A stretch of DNA of 64,000 nt. It comes from SAR324 cluster bacterium. Lineage in GTDB: Bacteria; SAR324; XYD2-FULL-50-16. The stretch covers positions 42,437 through 106,436 of the forward strand of contig JANQGX010000087.1 of NCBI GenBank assembly GCA_028282885.1. Reading direction: 5' to 3'. Made by a program: the position numbers and the translations under genes. This document shows, piece by piece, positions 1 through 9,517 of this stretch. The notes under the pieces were generated by a model. That model did not search any database. It worked only from the letters and a program-made list of their open reading frames with translations, and was not told where the DNA came from. How positions within the stretch are numbered: position 1 is the first letter of the stretch; each line of letters begins with the position of its first letter.

Positions 1-1138
1 CATCGCTTTTCCAGAGTTCCCTGCCAGCGGCACTGTTTGCAGCAAAGAACACTTCACCATTCAGGACCTTGTAGTTGTTGGGAGCGGATTGATAGAAGTC
101 AGGGTAAATATCCTTGACAAGCTGTGTACCTTCGTCAGTGCCATCGGTTTTCCAAAGTTCGAGATTCGAAGAGGAACTGCCCGCAGTAAAGTAAGTGGTA
201 TCACCAATGCTGGCCATCCTATTGGACAATCCCATGCAAAAATTCTGTGGCAGGGACTTTCCACCGTACTGATTGGTGATCTTGACCAGAACGGTCCCCT
301 CTTCCGTACCGTTACTCATCCAGAGACCGGTCTCAACCCCGTTTTGAGTTCCATGAAAAAATATCCGATGAGAATCAGCGCAGGTGACAGTGACGTCATA
401 CACGGCATCTCCGGAGATATCACCGCTGCCATTGGCAATCGTACAAGTCTGATCGGGTTCGACCGGACTTTCTTTAATAGCAATGCTGTAAGTCGAACCA
501 TCATTTATCAACTGGTCAAATGTAAAAACGCCATTCGCTTCAATATTAAGTTCATCACCATTGCTGTTTTGGAGAACCAGGCCGGATCCGGTTAATCCCG
601 ATACGGTTCCACTGACGGAGTACTGAGGCACATCCGGGTCATAGATATCTGTCGAAACATCAACAGTGCTGTCATTCATTGATACGCTGACGGTGATAGC
701 ATCTTCTTCGCCTGTGATTGTAAAGGCGTCGGAAAATCCATAAACCACCGGATCAATCTGCTCCAGGTAAACCTGTTCTGCTGAATACTCATCAGTGGCA
801 TAGTCCAATCTTGCAACCCTGATAGATGTATTTAAAGGTAACATCAGGGAGACCGTGTTAGTTTCAAGATCAAGCATCGCCTTATCATAATGTGACGCCA
901 TTACTTCCCAACTGAAGGTGCTGATCGTCTCCGGGAGAACGAAAATCGCCGAGGAAAGGGTATCCTCAGTTGCATCCGGCTGGGCATTTGCAGATCTATC
1001 TTCGGAGTCTTCTATCTGTATGGTTACCCTGATCATTTGGGTTTCCTCATCATGAGAGGTTTCGCTTGATTTGCATCCCATCAGAGTCAGCGCCATCAAA
1101 AAAACAAGTCCGATTAAGAGTGTTGTTTTTGTTTTCAT
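1..1138 (-). CDS. Lipoprotein with ELWKSDG-type repeats (3' end outside window)
   Basis: Read on the minus strand from the ATG at 1136-1138, the frame stays open to the window edge (379 codons seen). The N-terminus is a lipoprotein signal: Lys-rich start, hydrophobic core and lipobox L-M-G-C with Cys22 as the probable lipidated residue. An acidic, Ser/Thr-rich stretch follows, then a beta-rich part. From about residue 258 there are repeats of the type GLWMSNGTEEGT, ELWKTDGTDEGT and ELWKSDG, each preceded by a phrase such as FFHGT, YFTAG or VFFAAN. Such ELWxTDGT repeats are known in large secreted proteins thought to fold as propellers. Function unknown; probably surface-exposed. The true length is not visible. 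Confidence 0.75.
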   Translation of the reverse strand, partial: MKTKTTLLIGLVFLMALTLMGCKSSETSHDEETQMIRVTIQIEDSEDRSANAQPDATEDTLSSAIFVLPETISTFSWEVMASHYDKAMLDLETNTVSLMLPLNTSIRVARLDYATDEYSAEQVYLEQIDPVVYGFSDAFTITGEEDAITVSVSMNDSTVDVSTDIYDPDVPQYSVSGTVSGLTGSGLVLQNSNGDELNIEANGVFTFDQLINDGSTYSIAIKESPVEPDQTCTIANGSGDISGDAVYDVTVTCADSHRIFFHGTQNGVETGLWMSNGTEEGTVLVKITNQYGGKSLPQNFCMGLSNRMASIGDTTYFTAGSSSSNLELWKTDGTDEGTQLVKDIYPDFYQSAPNNYKVLNGEVFFAANSAAGRELWKSD

Positions 1139-1791
1139 CGTTTTCTCCAGGTGGTGGTTTGGAATTCTGTTTTTCATGACGTTTTTCTGTGTTAAATACA
1201 AGCCTCAGAATCTTTTTGAAGTGTTGGTTATTCTATTACAGAGAGTGTGCCATCTTATTTTTTCCTATATTTTCAGAGACATAAAAAAAGATATGAAAAA
1301 AAGTGTTGCAAATCCGGAGCATATGTTCCAAAAATGCATCAGTCGCTAATGAGAGTTATTTCGTGTTAAATATTAGTATGTTGCCAAATAAACTGTAATA
1401 ACTGTATTAAATATGGAACATTTTAACGATAGTAAATCAGGCGAGGTATCGGGGATTTTTTCTCTGATTACTCCGGAGATCAAAAAAAGAAAAATCCCCC
1501 ATGATTGGATTGATTAATTCGAAGTGAGTGAATACCGGGGATTACAGATCTATTGATTTCTATTGATTACGCTTCAACTGATTTTTTTCTGTCACAAGCA
1601 AGAAAACAAGGACTCTCGGTGTACTTATCGCAGGCAGTTCTTATAGAATGGCCTTCCAAAAGACTCGGGATTCCGCCGAAAACAATCTGTCATTACGATG
1701 TGCCGTTCAAATTAGGTCAACAGGATCTGTTCATGTTTTTTGATTAGTTTATCGCCAGGTGACACTGACACGAAACAGGAGCTCAATAATA
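1139..1791. other. Intergenic region between divergent genes, with a hairpin
   Basis: This 653-bp AT-rich stretch separates the divergent lipoprotein and hybrid-kinase genes and must hold both promoters, but I cannot place them reliably. It has one clear 10-bp inverted repeat, GGGGATTTTT at 1451-1460 against AAAAATCCCC at 1490-1499. Two short open frames (1071-1349 and 1553-1747, plus strand) lack ribosome binding sites and recognisable sequence and are not called. Confidence 0.5.
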
Positions 1792-4700
1792 ATGACTTCC
1801 ATCAAGAGATCAGCTCGCATCGGATTACTCGCCCTGATGGCAATCATCATCCTGATTGCAGTATTCATAACTGAGCGTGCACAGCCCCTTGACAGAGCAT
1901 TCAGGGTGTTAACAGAAGATTATCCCCCGTATAATTATCAACAAAAAGGAGAGTTGAAAGGCATCTCGGTTGAGATTGTCAATGAACTGTTTAAACGCCT
2001 CAACCTGCCCCATGAAATAGAGGTTCTACCCTGGACAAAGGCTTATAAGCTGGCGCAAACGGAGGATAATATAATTCTGTTTTCAACCACCCGCTCGGCA
2101 ATGAGAGAGGATCTATTCAAGTGGGTGGGTCCGCTGGTACCCAACAATACGGTCTTCTTCGCTAGAACAGGAGAGAGTTTTTCCTTCAATTCCCTGGATG
2201 ACGCCAGGAAGGTCCGGAAGATAGGGGTATATAAGGACGATTATGGCGAACTGCTGTTAAAGGAGGCCGGGTTTACCAATACGGAAACCGTTATCAACAA
2301 CCGGGACAATCTTTTCAAACTTGTCGACGGCAGCATTGATCTCTGGGTTATCAACGAGTTGACCGGTAAGCACATGGCTCGCGAAGAGGGGTTGAGTGAA
2401 GAAATAGAGGCCATCTTTCCCGTGAAAAAAGAGTTCATGTATCTCGCTTTCAGCAAAAACACACCGGACAGTGTTATTCAGGAGTGGCAGAAAACCCTGG
2501 ACGAGATTAAGAACGACGGCACCTATTCCCAGATTTTTGCGCATTGGATCATGTTCTCTTACACGGAGGATCTCAAACCCGAGCTCAAAACAAGGATTAA
2601 ACTGACCGAAGAAGAAAAGAGCTGGATCGATGATCATCCCGTCATTCGTATGGCACCCGATCCCGACTACGCACCCTTCCAATTCTTATCCAAAGATGGC
2701 GTCTCTGCCGGAATTGCGGACGACTACCTTGAGACAATCTCAAAAAAACTCGGAGTTCGATTTGAAACCGTCAAAACCCAAAGCTGGTCCCAATCCCTGG
2801 CGATGGTTGAAAATGGGGAGGCCGACCTGGTGGCGGTGGCTGCAAAGACCCCCCGGCGTCTGGAATACATGCTCTTTAGTGATCCCTACATTGAGTTTCC
2901 GGATGTGATCATCACCAGGAAAGGCCATCCGGAAATTAAGTCGTTACATAACTTAAGAGGCAAAACCATTATTTCGGTTAAGGGTTTTGCCGTAAACGAT
3001 TTTCTCTCGGAGAATTATCCGGAAATTAAGATTAAAATTGTACAGGATGTAAAGACAGCCCTTCAGTACGTCTCAACAGGAGAAGCAGTGGCAACTGTTC
3101 TGAATATTGCCACAACGAGTTACAATATTGAAAAGTGGCAGATCACCAATTTGCACGTCAACTCAATGACCGATTTTTCCTATAAACTCTCTTTTGCCTC
3201 CCGCAAGGACTGGCCCCTCTTGAATCAGATTCTGAACAAAGCCCTTTTGTCACTAACCGAAGAAGAGAAAAAATCGATTTACAGAAAGTGGATCGCCTTT
3301 GGAGCTGACGACGACAAACCGGATCAAAAAAAGAGATCGGGTTCGGAGATGCCGGAAAAAGTAGTTATAGACCTGACCGAGAAGGAGCGGGAATGGCTCG
3401 CAAAACATCCCAGGATTCGTATCGGCGTTGATCCCGCTTATCCACCGCTTGAGTTCATCGAAGATGATGGAACTCATCAGGGTGTATCTTCGGATTATGT
3501 TCGATTGATCAGTGAGCGCCTTCGAATATCCATGGAGATTGTCCCCGGCCTTTCCTGGCCTCAAGTCCTGGAGGGGGCAGAATCGAAAACCGTGGATGTC
3601 ATTCCCCTCATGAGCAAAACAAAACAGCGCATAAAATACCTTGAGTTCTCCGATTCATACCTCTCCTATCCAAATATCCTGATAGCCAGGAATGATCATG
3701 AGTTCGTGTCCGGACTTGTGGATTTTCAGGGCAAGGAGTTGGCAGTCGTTAAGGACTATGCTCTAAGCGAGATTCTAAAAACCCAGTACCCTTCAATCAA
3801 ACATTATGTCGTAAATTCACCGTTGGAGGCTCTGGAAGCTGTCGCAATAGGTAAAGTGGACGGTTATGTGGGCAACCTTGGGGTTACAGGGTACCTGATC
3901 AAAGTCGAAGGATTTACCAACTTAAAAATCGCAGCTCCAACCGATTTGGAGAACCCACCGTTCAGCTTTGGCGTGCGCAACGACTGGCCGGAGTTTATAC
4001 CTATTTTGAACAAGGCACTGGCGTCGATTCGGGAAGAGGATCGACTGAAAATTGCTCACAAATGGATCTCTGTCGCAGATGAAAGACCCGTTGATTATAC
4101 CCTTCTCTGGCGAATAGTGGCTGGTATGGGGGCAATTGTCATCCTGGTCTTCTTATGGGTGTTTTTCATCCAGCGTCAGAAAAAGGCCTTAAGGGAAAGT
4201 GAAGAGAAATACCGGAACCTCTACCGGACAGCGATGGTAGGCCTTTATCGTTCCGCTTTGGACGGAAGCAGGTTCTTCTCCGCCAATCTGACCCTTGCCA
4301 CCATGTTTGGCTTCAGCTCAATGGAGCGGTTTTTGGAAGAGTATTCACCCATAGATACCTATGCCGATCCCCACAAACGGGATGAATTTGTTAGCCTGCT
4401 TAAAAAAAACGGTCACGTTGACGATTTTGAGTTTCCCGGTCTTCGCAAGGACGGTTCGGTAAGAGATTTCATTGTCAGTGCAACCCTTTATGAGGCACAG
4501 GGACATATTGAGGGCAGCATACTTGATATCACCGATCGAAAAAAGGCGGAAAAGGAGATTAGGGCGGCCAAAGAGGCAGCAGAAGCCGCGAGCCGAACAA
4601 AGAGTGACTTTCTGGCCACCATGAGTCATGAAATCAGGTCACCGCTAAACGCTATTATTGGCTTAACCGATCTCTCAAGCAAAACCAACGATGACCGGAA

Positions 4701-6144
4701 AAAGCAGGACTATCTGCGGATGACCAGGACATCGGCTAATACACTGTTGGGGCTGGTAAACGATATTCTGGACCTGACCAAGATTGAAAGCGGTAAAATG
4801 GAAGTGGAAGAGATCGGATTTAATCCGGTTAATCTCATTGAACAGACCGTCGAGTCACACAGGTTCCTGGCCAATCAAAAGGGTCTGGAGTTCCACCTGA
4901 CCATTGATCGAAGCATTCCCGAAGCAGTGATCGGTTCTCCAGGATTGATCCGGCAGATTCTCAATAATCTTGTCGGAAATGCACTTAAGTTTACGGAAAA
5001 AGGGAGCATTGATATCATCGTCAACTTCATGGGACCATCAACTCAGGAAGCAATTAACGGTTTCTCTAATCTTAAATTCATTATCAAAGATACCGGAATT
5101 GGCATTCCCCCGGAAAAACAGCAGAAGATCTTCGATTCGTTCACCCAGGGTGATGGTTCCACTACCCGGAAATACGGCGGAACAGGACTTGGCACCACTA
5201 TCTCAAAACAGCTTGTGGAACTAATGGGCGGAGAGATTAACCTGGAAAGTTCTCCGAATTCCGGTACCATTTTTACCTTCACGGTTCCCGTAAAACCCGC
5301 TGAAACCTCGGATCTTCCCCAAACAGACGATTCAGTGTTTGACAGGAACCCGTCTTATCGGTATTCAACATTAAAAATTCTGCTGGTTGAAGACAATCTC
5401 ATCAATGCCCAGGTTGCAGCGGAAACATTGCGAAAGTTCGGGCAAAAAGTGATAATGGTTGAAGATGGCAGAGCAGCACTGGCAACACTTGATAAGGAGG
5501 AATTCGATCTTGTGCTAATGGATATCATGATGCCGGAAATGGATGGATATGAAGCAACCCGCAGAATTCGGGAAAATGAAAGAAAAACGGGCAGCCACAT
5601 ACCAATTATTGCCTTGACCGCCGGAGCATTCAAGGATGACAAGGATCGCTGTCTCAAAGCCGGGATGGATGATTATCTCCCCAAACCGGTGGACTATAAT
5701 CTGTTAATGCAGAAAATATCCTCTCTTACCAATGAATCCAAACCGACCATAGATATGAGTGGCAAGCAAAAAAATCCGGAGTCTGAATCCCCTCTGTTCG
5801 ACCTGACAGAACTGAAACGAAGAATTGGCGATGAAAAGAAGGTGCTGGGACTGATCACTTGGTTTATCAAAGATACTGAACTGCAGATTCAATCGGCGGA
5901 AAAGGGGCTGGAAGAGGGGAATGCGGAACTTGTTGTGAAAGGGTGTCACAAGATAAAGGGTTCGGCGGACAGTTTTGGAGCAAAAGGGTTTCACGAAAGC
6001 GCCCACGCGGCCGAAAAGGCTGGAAGAGCAGGAGATCTGCAGCTGGCGCAATTGGAACTGGAAAAGGTAAAACAACTCTTTCAGCAGATAAATGAGAAAT
6101 TAGTGCAGGACTTTGACCTGTCTGAGAACGCCCAAGGAGTCTAA
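1792..6144 (+). CDS. Hybrid sensor histidine kinase with three periplasmic SBP3 domains
   Basis: BvgS/EvgS-like sensor. Residues from the ATG at 1792: membrane anchor about 5-25; three tandem bacterial extracellular solute-binding (family 3) domains at about 32-259, 281-503 and 538-761, each opening with the family pattern (RVLTEDYPPYNY, RMAPDPDYAPFQF, RIGVDPAYPPLEF); membrane helix about 770-793; PAS about 801-918; HisKA with phospho-accepting His946 in MSHEIRSPLN; HATPase with NALKF, DTGIGIP and GTGLG boxes; receiver with Asp1244 in LMDIMMPEMDG; C-terminal HPt with His1386. This is a complete His-Asp-His relay. ATG 1792 is chosen over GTG 1759 because AGGAG lies 10 bases upstream. The next gene starts directly after the stop, so the two form an operon. 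The ligand is unknown, probably a small amino-acid-like molecule. Confidence 0.92.
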   Translation: MTSIKRSARIGLLALMAIIILIAVFITERAQPLDRAFRVLTEDYPPYNYQQKGELKGISVEIVNELFKRLNLPHEIEVLPWTKAYKLAQTEDNIILFSTTRSAMREDLFKWVGPLVPNNTVFFARTGESFSFNSLDDARKVRKIGVYKDDYGELLLKEAGFTNTETVINNRDNLFKLVDGSIDLWVINELTGKHMAREEGLSEEIEAIFPVKKEFMYLAFSKNTPDSVIQEWQKTLDEIKNDGTYSQIFAHWIMFSYTEDLKPELKTRIKLTEEEKSWIDDHPVIRMAPDPDYAPFQFLSKDGVSAGIADDYLETISKKLGVRFETVKTQSWSQSLAMVENGEADLVAVAAKTPRRLEYMLFSDPYIEFPDVIITRKGHPEIKSLHNLRGKTIISVKGFAVNDFLSENYPEIKIKIVQDVKTALQYVSTGEAVATVLNIATTSYNIEKWQITNLHVNSMTDFSYKLSFASRKDWPLLNQILNKALLSLTEEEKKSIYRKWIAFGADDDKPDQKKRSGSEMPEKVVIDLTEKEREWLAKHPRIRIGVDPAYPPLEFIEDDGTHQGVSSDYVRLISERLRISMEIVPGLSWPQVLEGAESKTVDVIPLMSKTKQRIKYLEFSDSYLSYPNILIARNDHEFVSGLVDFQGKELAVVKDYALSEILKTQYPSIKHYVVNSPLEALEAVAIGKVDGYVGNLGVTGYLIKVEGFTNLKIAAPTDLENPPFSFGVRNDWPEFIPILNKALASIREEDRLKIAHKWISVADERPVDYTLLWRIVAGMGAIVILVFLWVFFIQRQKKALRESEEKYRNLYRTAMVGLYRSALDGSRFFSANLTLATMFGFSSMERFLEEYSPIDTYADPHKRDEFVSLLKKNGHVDDFEFPGLRKDGSVRDFIVSATLYEAQGHIEGSILDITDRKKAEKEIRAAKEAAEAASRTKSDFLATMSHEIRSPLNAIIGLTDLSSKTNDDRKKQDYLRMTRTSANTLLGLVNDILDLTKIESGKMEVEEIGFNPVNLIEQTVESHRFLANQKGLEFHLTIDRSIPEAVIGSPGLIRQILNNLVGNALKFTEKGSIDIIVNFMGPSTQEAINGFSNLKFIIKDTGIGIPPEKQQKIFDSFTQGDGSTTRKYGGTGLGTTISKQLVELMGGEINLESSPNSGTIFTFTVPVKPAETSDLPQTDDSVFDRNPSYRYSTLKILLVEDNLINAQVAAETLRKFGQKVIMVEDGRAALATLDKEEFDLVLMDIMMPEMDGYEATRRIRENERKTGSHIPIIALTAGAFKDDKDRCLKAGMDDYLPKPVDYNLLMQKISSLTNESKPTIDMSGKQKNPESESPLFDLTELKRRIGDEKKVLGLITWFIKDTELQIQSAEKGLEEGNAELVVKGCHKIKGSADSFGAKGFHESAHAAEKAGRAGDLQLAQLELEKVKQLFQQINEKLVQDFDLSENAQGV

Positions 6145-7521
6145 ATGGCCGGAGAGAGACTGTTGATCGTTGAAGATAACCTGATTGAGCTAACTCTCCT
6201 GCAAAGCGATCTGGAAAGCAGGGGATACCAATGCATCACCGCGGCGGATGGCGAGGAGGCCCTTGAAAAGCTGGAGAGAAGAGAAGTCGATTTAATCATC
6301 TCAGACCAGAATATGCCCGGCATGGACGGCCTCAGCCTCTTACAGGAGGTAAAGAAGCGATTCGGGAGCCTTCCGTTTATTATGTTGACCAGGGAAGGCA
6401 GCATTGATGCTGCCGTTACCTCAATCAGATCCGGAGCTAATGATTATCTGCAAAAACCCTATGATATAATTGAATTACAATCGGTAATCAATCGTTCCAT
6501 CAGTTATCGACGTCTGAGCGATGAGAATAATAAACTCAAAGCCCATCTGAAGGGTAACTACGGACTGAGCAAGTTAATCACGTCGTCTCCGGAAATGGCA
6601 AAAGTGATTGAACTGGTGCGCAAGGTGGCCGTTTCTCCCAGGGTAGCTGTGGCGATTTATGGTGAAAGCGGAACCGGAAAAGAGGTATTGGCCAGGGCTA
6701 TTCATACCGAAGGAGAAGGTCTTGAGAACAGATTTGTGGCCGTTAACTGTGCCGGTGTCCCCAGTGCGCTTTTGGAAAGCGAGCTGTTTGGGCATGTCAA
6801 GGGCGCGTTTACCGGTGCCGATCGTGAAAGAAAAGGGAAATTCGATCTTGCCCAGGGCGGAACCATCCTGCTTGATGAAATCGGGGATATGGGGCTTGAC
6901 CTGCAGGTAAAACTACTTCGGGTTCTTCAGGAAAAAGTCTATGAACCGGTAGGTTCCAATAAACAGGTCAAAGCCGATTTAAGAGTTATTACCGCCACGC
7001 ATCGGAATTTAGAGGAACTGATCAAGGAAGGAAAGTTCCGTGAAGACCTTTATCATCGGATCAATGTTTTTCCCATAATCTTACCTCCCTTGCGCGAACG
7101 CAGAAATGATATTCCCCTGCTGACCGAACACTTTCTCAGGGAGTTGAACAACGAGATTGGCAAACCGCTACCCGGGATTTCGAAAAAAGCAATGGAGAGC
7201 CTGGAACAATACCATTGGCCCGGAAATGTGCGTGAGTTGAAAAATTGTATCGAGAGGGCGGCGATTCTTGTTGAAGGCTCACTGATTCAGGAAGAACATC
7301 TCAATTTCATCTCCGGCTCCGGCCCTGTTGAAGTCCCTCCACCCGATTCGGTTTTACACCAACCGGGTGCGGTTCGGTTTAATTTCTCCATTGAAGAAGC
7401 GGAACTCAGCCCCGAATCCATCATCGAAGCGGCCAAAGAGCAGGTGCTGGCATACTGCAACGGAAACAAGAGCAAAGCAGCAAAACTCTTGAAACGCAGT
7501 AGAACCTTCTTCTACCGATAG
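6145..7521 (+). CDS. Sigma-54-dependent NtrC-family response regulator
   Basis: Receiver domain (1-120, phospho-acceptor Asp54 in SDQNMPGMDG), AAA+ domain with Walker A GESGTGKE at 173-180, the sigma-54 contact loop GAFTGA at 220-225, the DEIG Walker B and arginine-finger region, then a Fis-type helix-turn-helix (GNKSKAAKLLKRSRTFFYR). It is the natural partner of the kinase immediately upstream, whose stop codon abuts this start. Oddly, the protein ends at FYR, several residues earlier than most members, which continue the recognition helix with a short basic tail. A nonsense change or a natural short form are both possible. It should activate RpoN promoters; one candidate lies at 7768-7783. 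Confidence 0.93.
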   Translation: MAGERLLIVEDNLIELTLLQSDLESRGYQCITAADGEEALEKLERREVDLIISDQNMPGMDGLSLLQEVKKRFGSLPFIMLTREGSIDAAVTSIRSGANDYLQKPYDIIELQSVINRSISYRRLSDENNKLKAHLKGNYGLSKLITSSPEMAKVIELVRKVAVSPRVAVAIYGESGTGKEVLARAIHTEGEGLENRFVAVNCAGVPSALLESELFGHVKGAFTGADRERKGKFDLAQGGTILLDEIGDMGLDLQVKLLRVLQEKVYEPVGSNKQVKADLRVITATHRNLEELIKEGKFREDLYHRINVFPIILPPLRERRNDIPLLTEHFLRELNNEIGKPLPGISKKAMESLEQYHWPGNVRELKNCIERAAILVEGSLIQEEHLNFISGSGPVEVPPPDSVLHQPGAVRFNFSIEEAELSPESIIEAAKEQVLAYCNGNKSKAAKLLKRSRTFFYR

Positions 7522-7560
7522 ATAAGTCCATGTCATGGAACTTATCCCTTCTTTTCCTCT
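7521..7560 (+). terminator. Probable terminator after the two-component operon
   Basis: GATAAGTCCATG (7521-7532) pairs with CATGGAACTTATC (7534-7546) with one bulged base, followed by the pyrimidine-rich CCTTCTTTTCCTCTTT. It begins at the last base of the response-regulator stop codon. The T-tract is interrupted, so efficiency is uncertain. Confidence 0.5.
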
Positions 7561-7886
7561 TTGCCTCCGATCCAAGTGGCAGGGCAAAGGAAAACGCTCC
7601 ATATTTGAAACACTCCCTGGTAGCCCTGCAGTTAAACAAAATAATTTCAATGGGTTAACCTAAGTATTTAGAGAGTGTTCCAGATTCATTACACTTGTTC
7701 CGGTATCGTAACAGTCGCTTCTATCACAGTTTTCCCTATATCATTGTAATTTTTAAGAATGTGTGAATGGTATGGCCTGTGCAGAATATCCATCAAACAG
7801 TGTTTCACTTCCCTGGAAGAAATGAATTCCAGGCGACAATAGAAGTGAACACCAAAAAACAAATCCTTCTGCAACAGGAGAACACC
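7561..7886. other. Intergenic leader of the 430-aa protein
   Basis: No gene is seen. The stretch contains the possible sigma-54 promoter at 7768-7783 and an inverted repeat CCTGGAA (7812-7818) / TTCCAGG (7827-7833) in the presumed untranslated leader. The open frame continues upstream to 7767, but AGGAG at 7876-7880 supports translation from 7887. Confidence 0.5.
7768..7783 (+). promoter_or_regulatory. Candidate sigma-54 (-24/-12) promoter
   Basis: TGGTATGGCCTGTGCA matches the RpoN consensus TGGCACG-N4-TTGCA at the invariant GG and GC with correct 12-base register, but differs at three conserved positions. It lies about 105 bases upstream of the ATG at 7887 and 250 bases downstream of a sigma-54 activator gene, which supports the reading. 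The match alone is weak. Confidence 0.35.
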
Positions 7887-9179
7887 ATGCAACTAGCACT
7901 ATTCAATAAACAATCCAACGGTTTTCAGCTAAATAGAGCGAGTATCAGGCAGAGTTTTCTGAGATATGGCATACCCCAGGGTGTTTTTCTGAATGAAAGC
8001 AAACTGGAAAAAGACCTTAAATCAGTTGTGGCTCTCTACCCGGACCCAAAGCTGTTCTTGCAAGAAATCAATCGACCCAAAAACTCGGGTAAATCGCTTC
8101 AACCCGGCCGAAAAAAGCTCCCGGATCTGGCAGTTTACAGAGAAGCTGTCAGTCAGTCAGCCACGGGTAGCAATACGACCAGGATCCGAAATGAAGTTGC
8201 CAGGTTGATCAAAAAACACGGTGACCATCCTGAAATTAAAGCCTTAAGAGCGATTCAGATCTTTAACGATATCAGCCATAGCGGGCTTGATCAGGGCAAG
8301 CTGACAGCCTATAAAAATGCTTTACTCCTCATGACAGATGCGCTTTACAACGGCGGAACCAATATCTTTAACGCAACCTGGTTTGTGAAAATCTATCTGA
8401 AATTCCTCGACGCGCTCAGTAAAAGGATGCAATCTCTTTGTAAGTCAGGCTTAAAAAACCAGGAACTGCGAATCAGAATACTGGCTAAAGATGTTAAGAA
8501 AAGACATATGCAGGTAGCTCTCCTGATGAACATCCAGGATAAGTTGGACGGTCTCCAAAAACTCAACCAGAAAATGAGAAACACTGTTTTCTTTACCGAA
8601 GGGATAACCAACCTGGAGATTCGCAAGGCATACAGGGCTATAGCTGATAAAAAAAGCGAAAAGCTGGTCGGCAAAGGGAAAAAAGCTATCCATGTCATCT
8701 GGGTATCCCTCACCCTCAATCTTCTGTTTTCCAAGATTCCCATTTTAAACGGCCTGGTGGAAAAGGAGTTTACCGGGATTACAGATTCCAATCGCGAGTT
8801 CTGTCTTCAAAAATCGATGCTTCACAGCAATCACCAACTGACGGACTTCCGTCTGGCAATGGCTGAAGGAGACAGGGCATCGGCCAGAACCATCGCCTTG
8901 AAATTGTACAAGTTTAACGACAAACTGATTGATCAACACCTGTCGATGGGAATCATCAGCAAAGCTTCGGAACTCGATCCCTACCTGAAGAAAGTTTGGA
9001 TCGTAAATGAATCCAGGGGGCTGTTCAAGAATCCGGAGTACCAGAATATGGTCAGCGATGCTCTGAACTGCATCAGGGTCACCATGAGCGAACGATGCCA
9101 GATCAAAGGCCTGGTGGAGCTCGCTGAAAAACTGAGAGCATCCCTGATGGATATCAGCCTGGCCAACGGCTGGGCATAA
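7887..9179 (+). CDS. Protein of unknown function (430 aa)
   Basis: I do not recognise this protein. It starts at ATG 7887, with AGGAG six bases upstream; the frame stays open to 7767. The sequence is Lys/Leu-rich and looks mostly helical, with no signal peptide, membrane segment or known catalytic motif. A segment of about 45 residues near 95-140 is rich in Lys, Ser and Thr and may be a linker. A stretch near residue 270-290 (KGKKAIHVIWVSLTLNLLFS) is moderately hydrophobic. Its place directly after a two-component pair, behind a possible RpoN promoter, suggests it is an output of that system. It is monocistronic, ending at a hairpin. Confidence 0.6.
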   Translation: MQLALFNKQSNGFQLNRASIRQSFLRYGIPQGVFLNESKLEKDLKSVVALYPDPKLFLQEINRPKNSGKSLQPGRKKLPDLAVYREAVSQSATGSNTTRIRNEVARLIKKHGDHPEIKALRAIQIFNDISHSGLDQGKLTAYKNALLLMTDALYNGGTNIFNATWFVKIYLKFLDALSKRMQSLCKSGLKNQELRIRILAKDVKKRHMQVALLMNIQDKLDGLQKLNQKMRNTVFFTEGITNLEIRKAYRAIADKKSEKLVGKGKKAIHVIWVSLTLNLLFSKIPILNGLVEKEFTGITDSNREFCLQKSMLHSNHQLTDFRLAMAEGDRASARTIALKLYKFNDKLIDQHLSMGIISKASELDPYLKKVWIVNESRGLFKNPEYQNMVSDALNCIRVTMSERCQIKGLVELAEKLRASLMDISLANGWA

Positions 9180-9230
9180 GCTGCATCCAAACATCAACGG
9201 CTCCCGGCCGTTGATGCAGCCGCCAATTTT
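9180..9230 (+). terminator. Hairpin terminator after the unknown protein
   Basis: CATCAACGG (9192-9200) and CCGTTGATG (9208-9216) form a perfect 9-bp stem, extended by GCTG (9180-9183) with CAGC (9217-9220) across a small bulge. The following CGCCAATTTT is only a weak T-tract. Confidence 0.6.
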
Positions 9231-9517
9231 ACATGACCCGGCTTTAATGACTAATCCGCAGTCCACGTATCTGTCACAACCCTCACCCCCTCGCCTCAAG
9301 TTCCATCCCCCTTCTGCAATATAATAAAAAAATCAATAATATTTAGCATTTGCTCATGACAATTCAACGGGTTTAAGCTATTACATGTTTTGTTAAATAC
9401 CCTCAAATTTTTAAAGTGTTATCGGAGTTTATATCTCCACCTACCATAAGGCTAAAGAGCGGAAAATATATCGTAATTTTCATTCTTAACCAGATCAACT
9501 TATTCAGCTAACTCATT
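9231..9517. other. Intergenic region before the restriction island
   Basis: AT-rich stretch without a convincing ORF. It should contain the promoter for the Mrr-type gene, but I see no clear -35/-10 pair. No repeat or att-like sequence was recognised at this boundary. Confidence 0.4.

Noticed and set aside
1071..1349. 92-codon plus-strand frame upstream of the kinase gene
   Set aside because: It overlaps the start of the minus-strand lipoprotein gene, has no ribosome binding site and no recognisable pattern.
1553..1747. 64-codon plus-strand frame just before the kinase
   Set aside because: No ribosome binding site and no family pattern; it lies where the kinase promoter should be.
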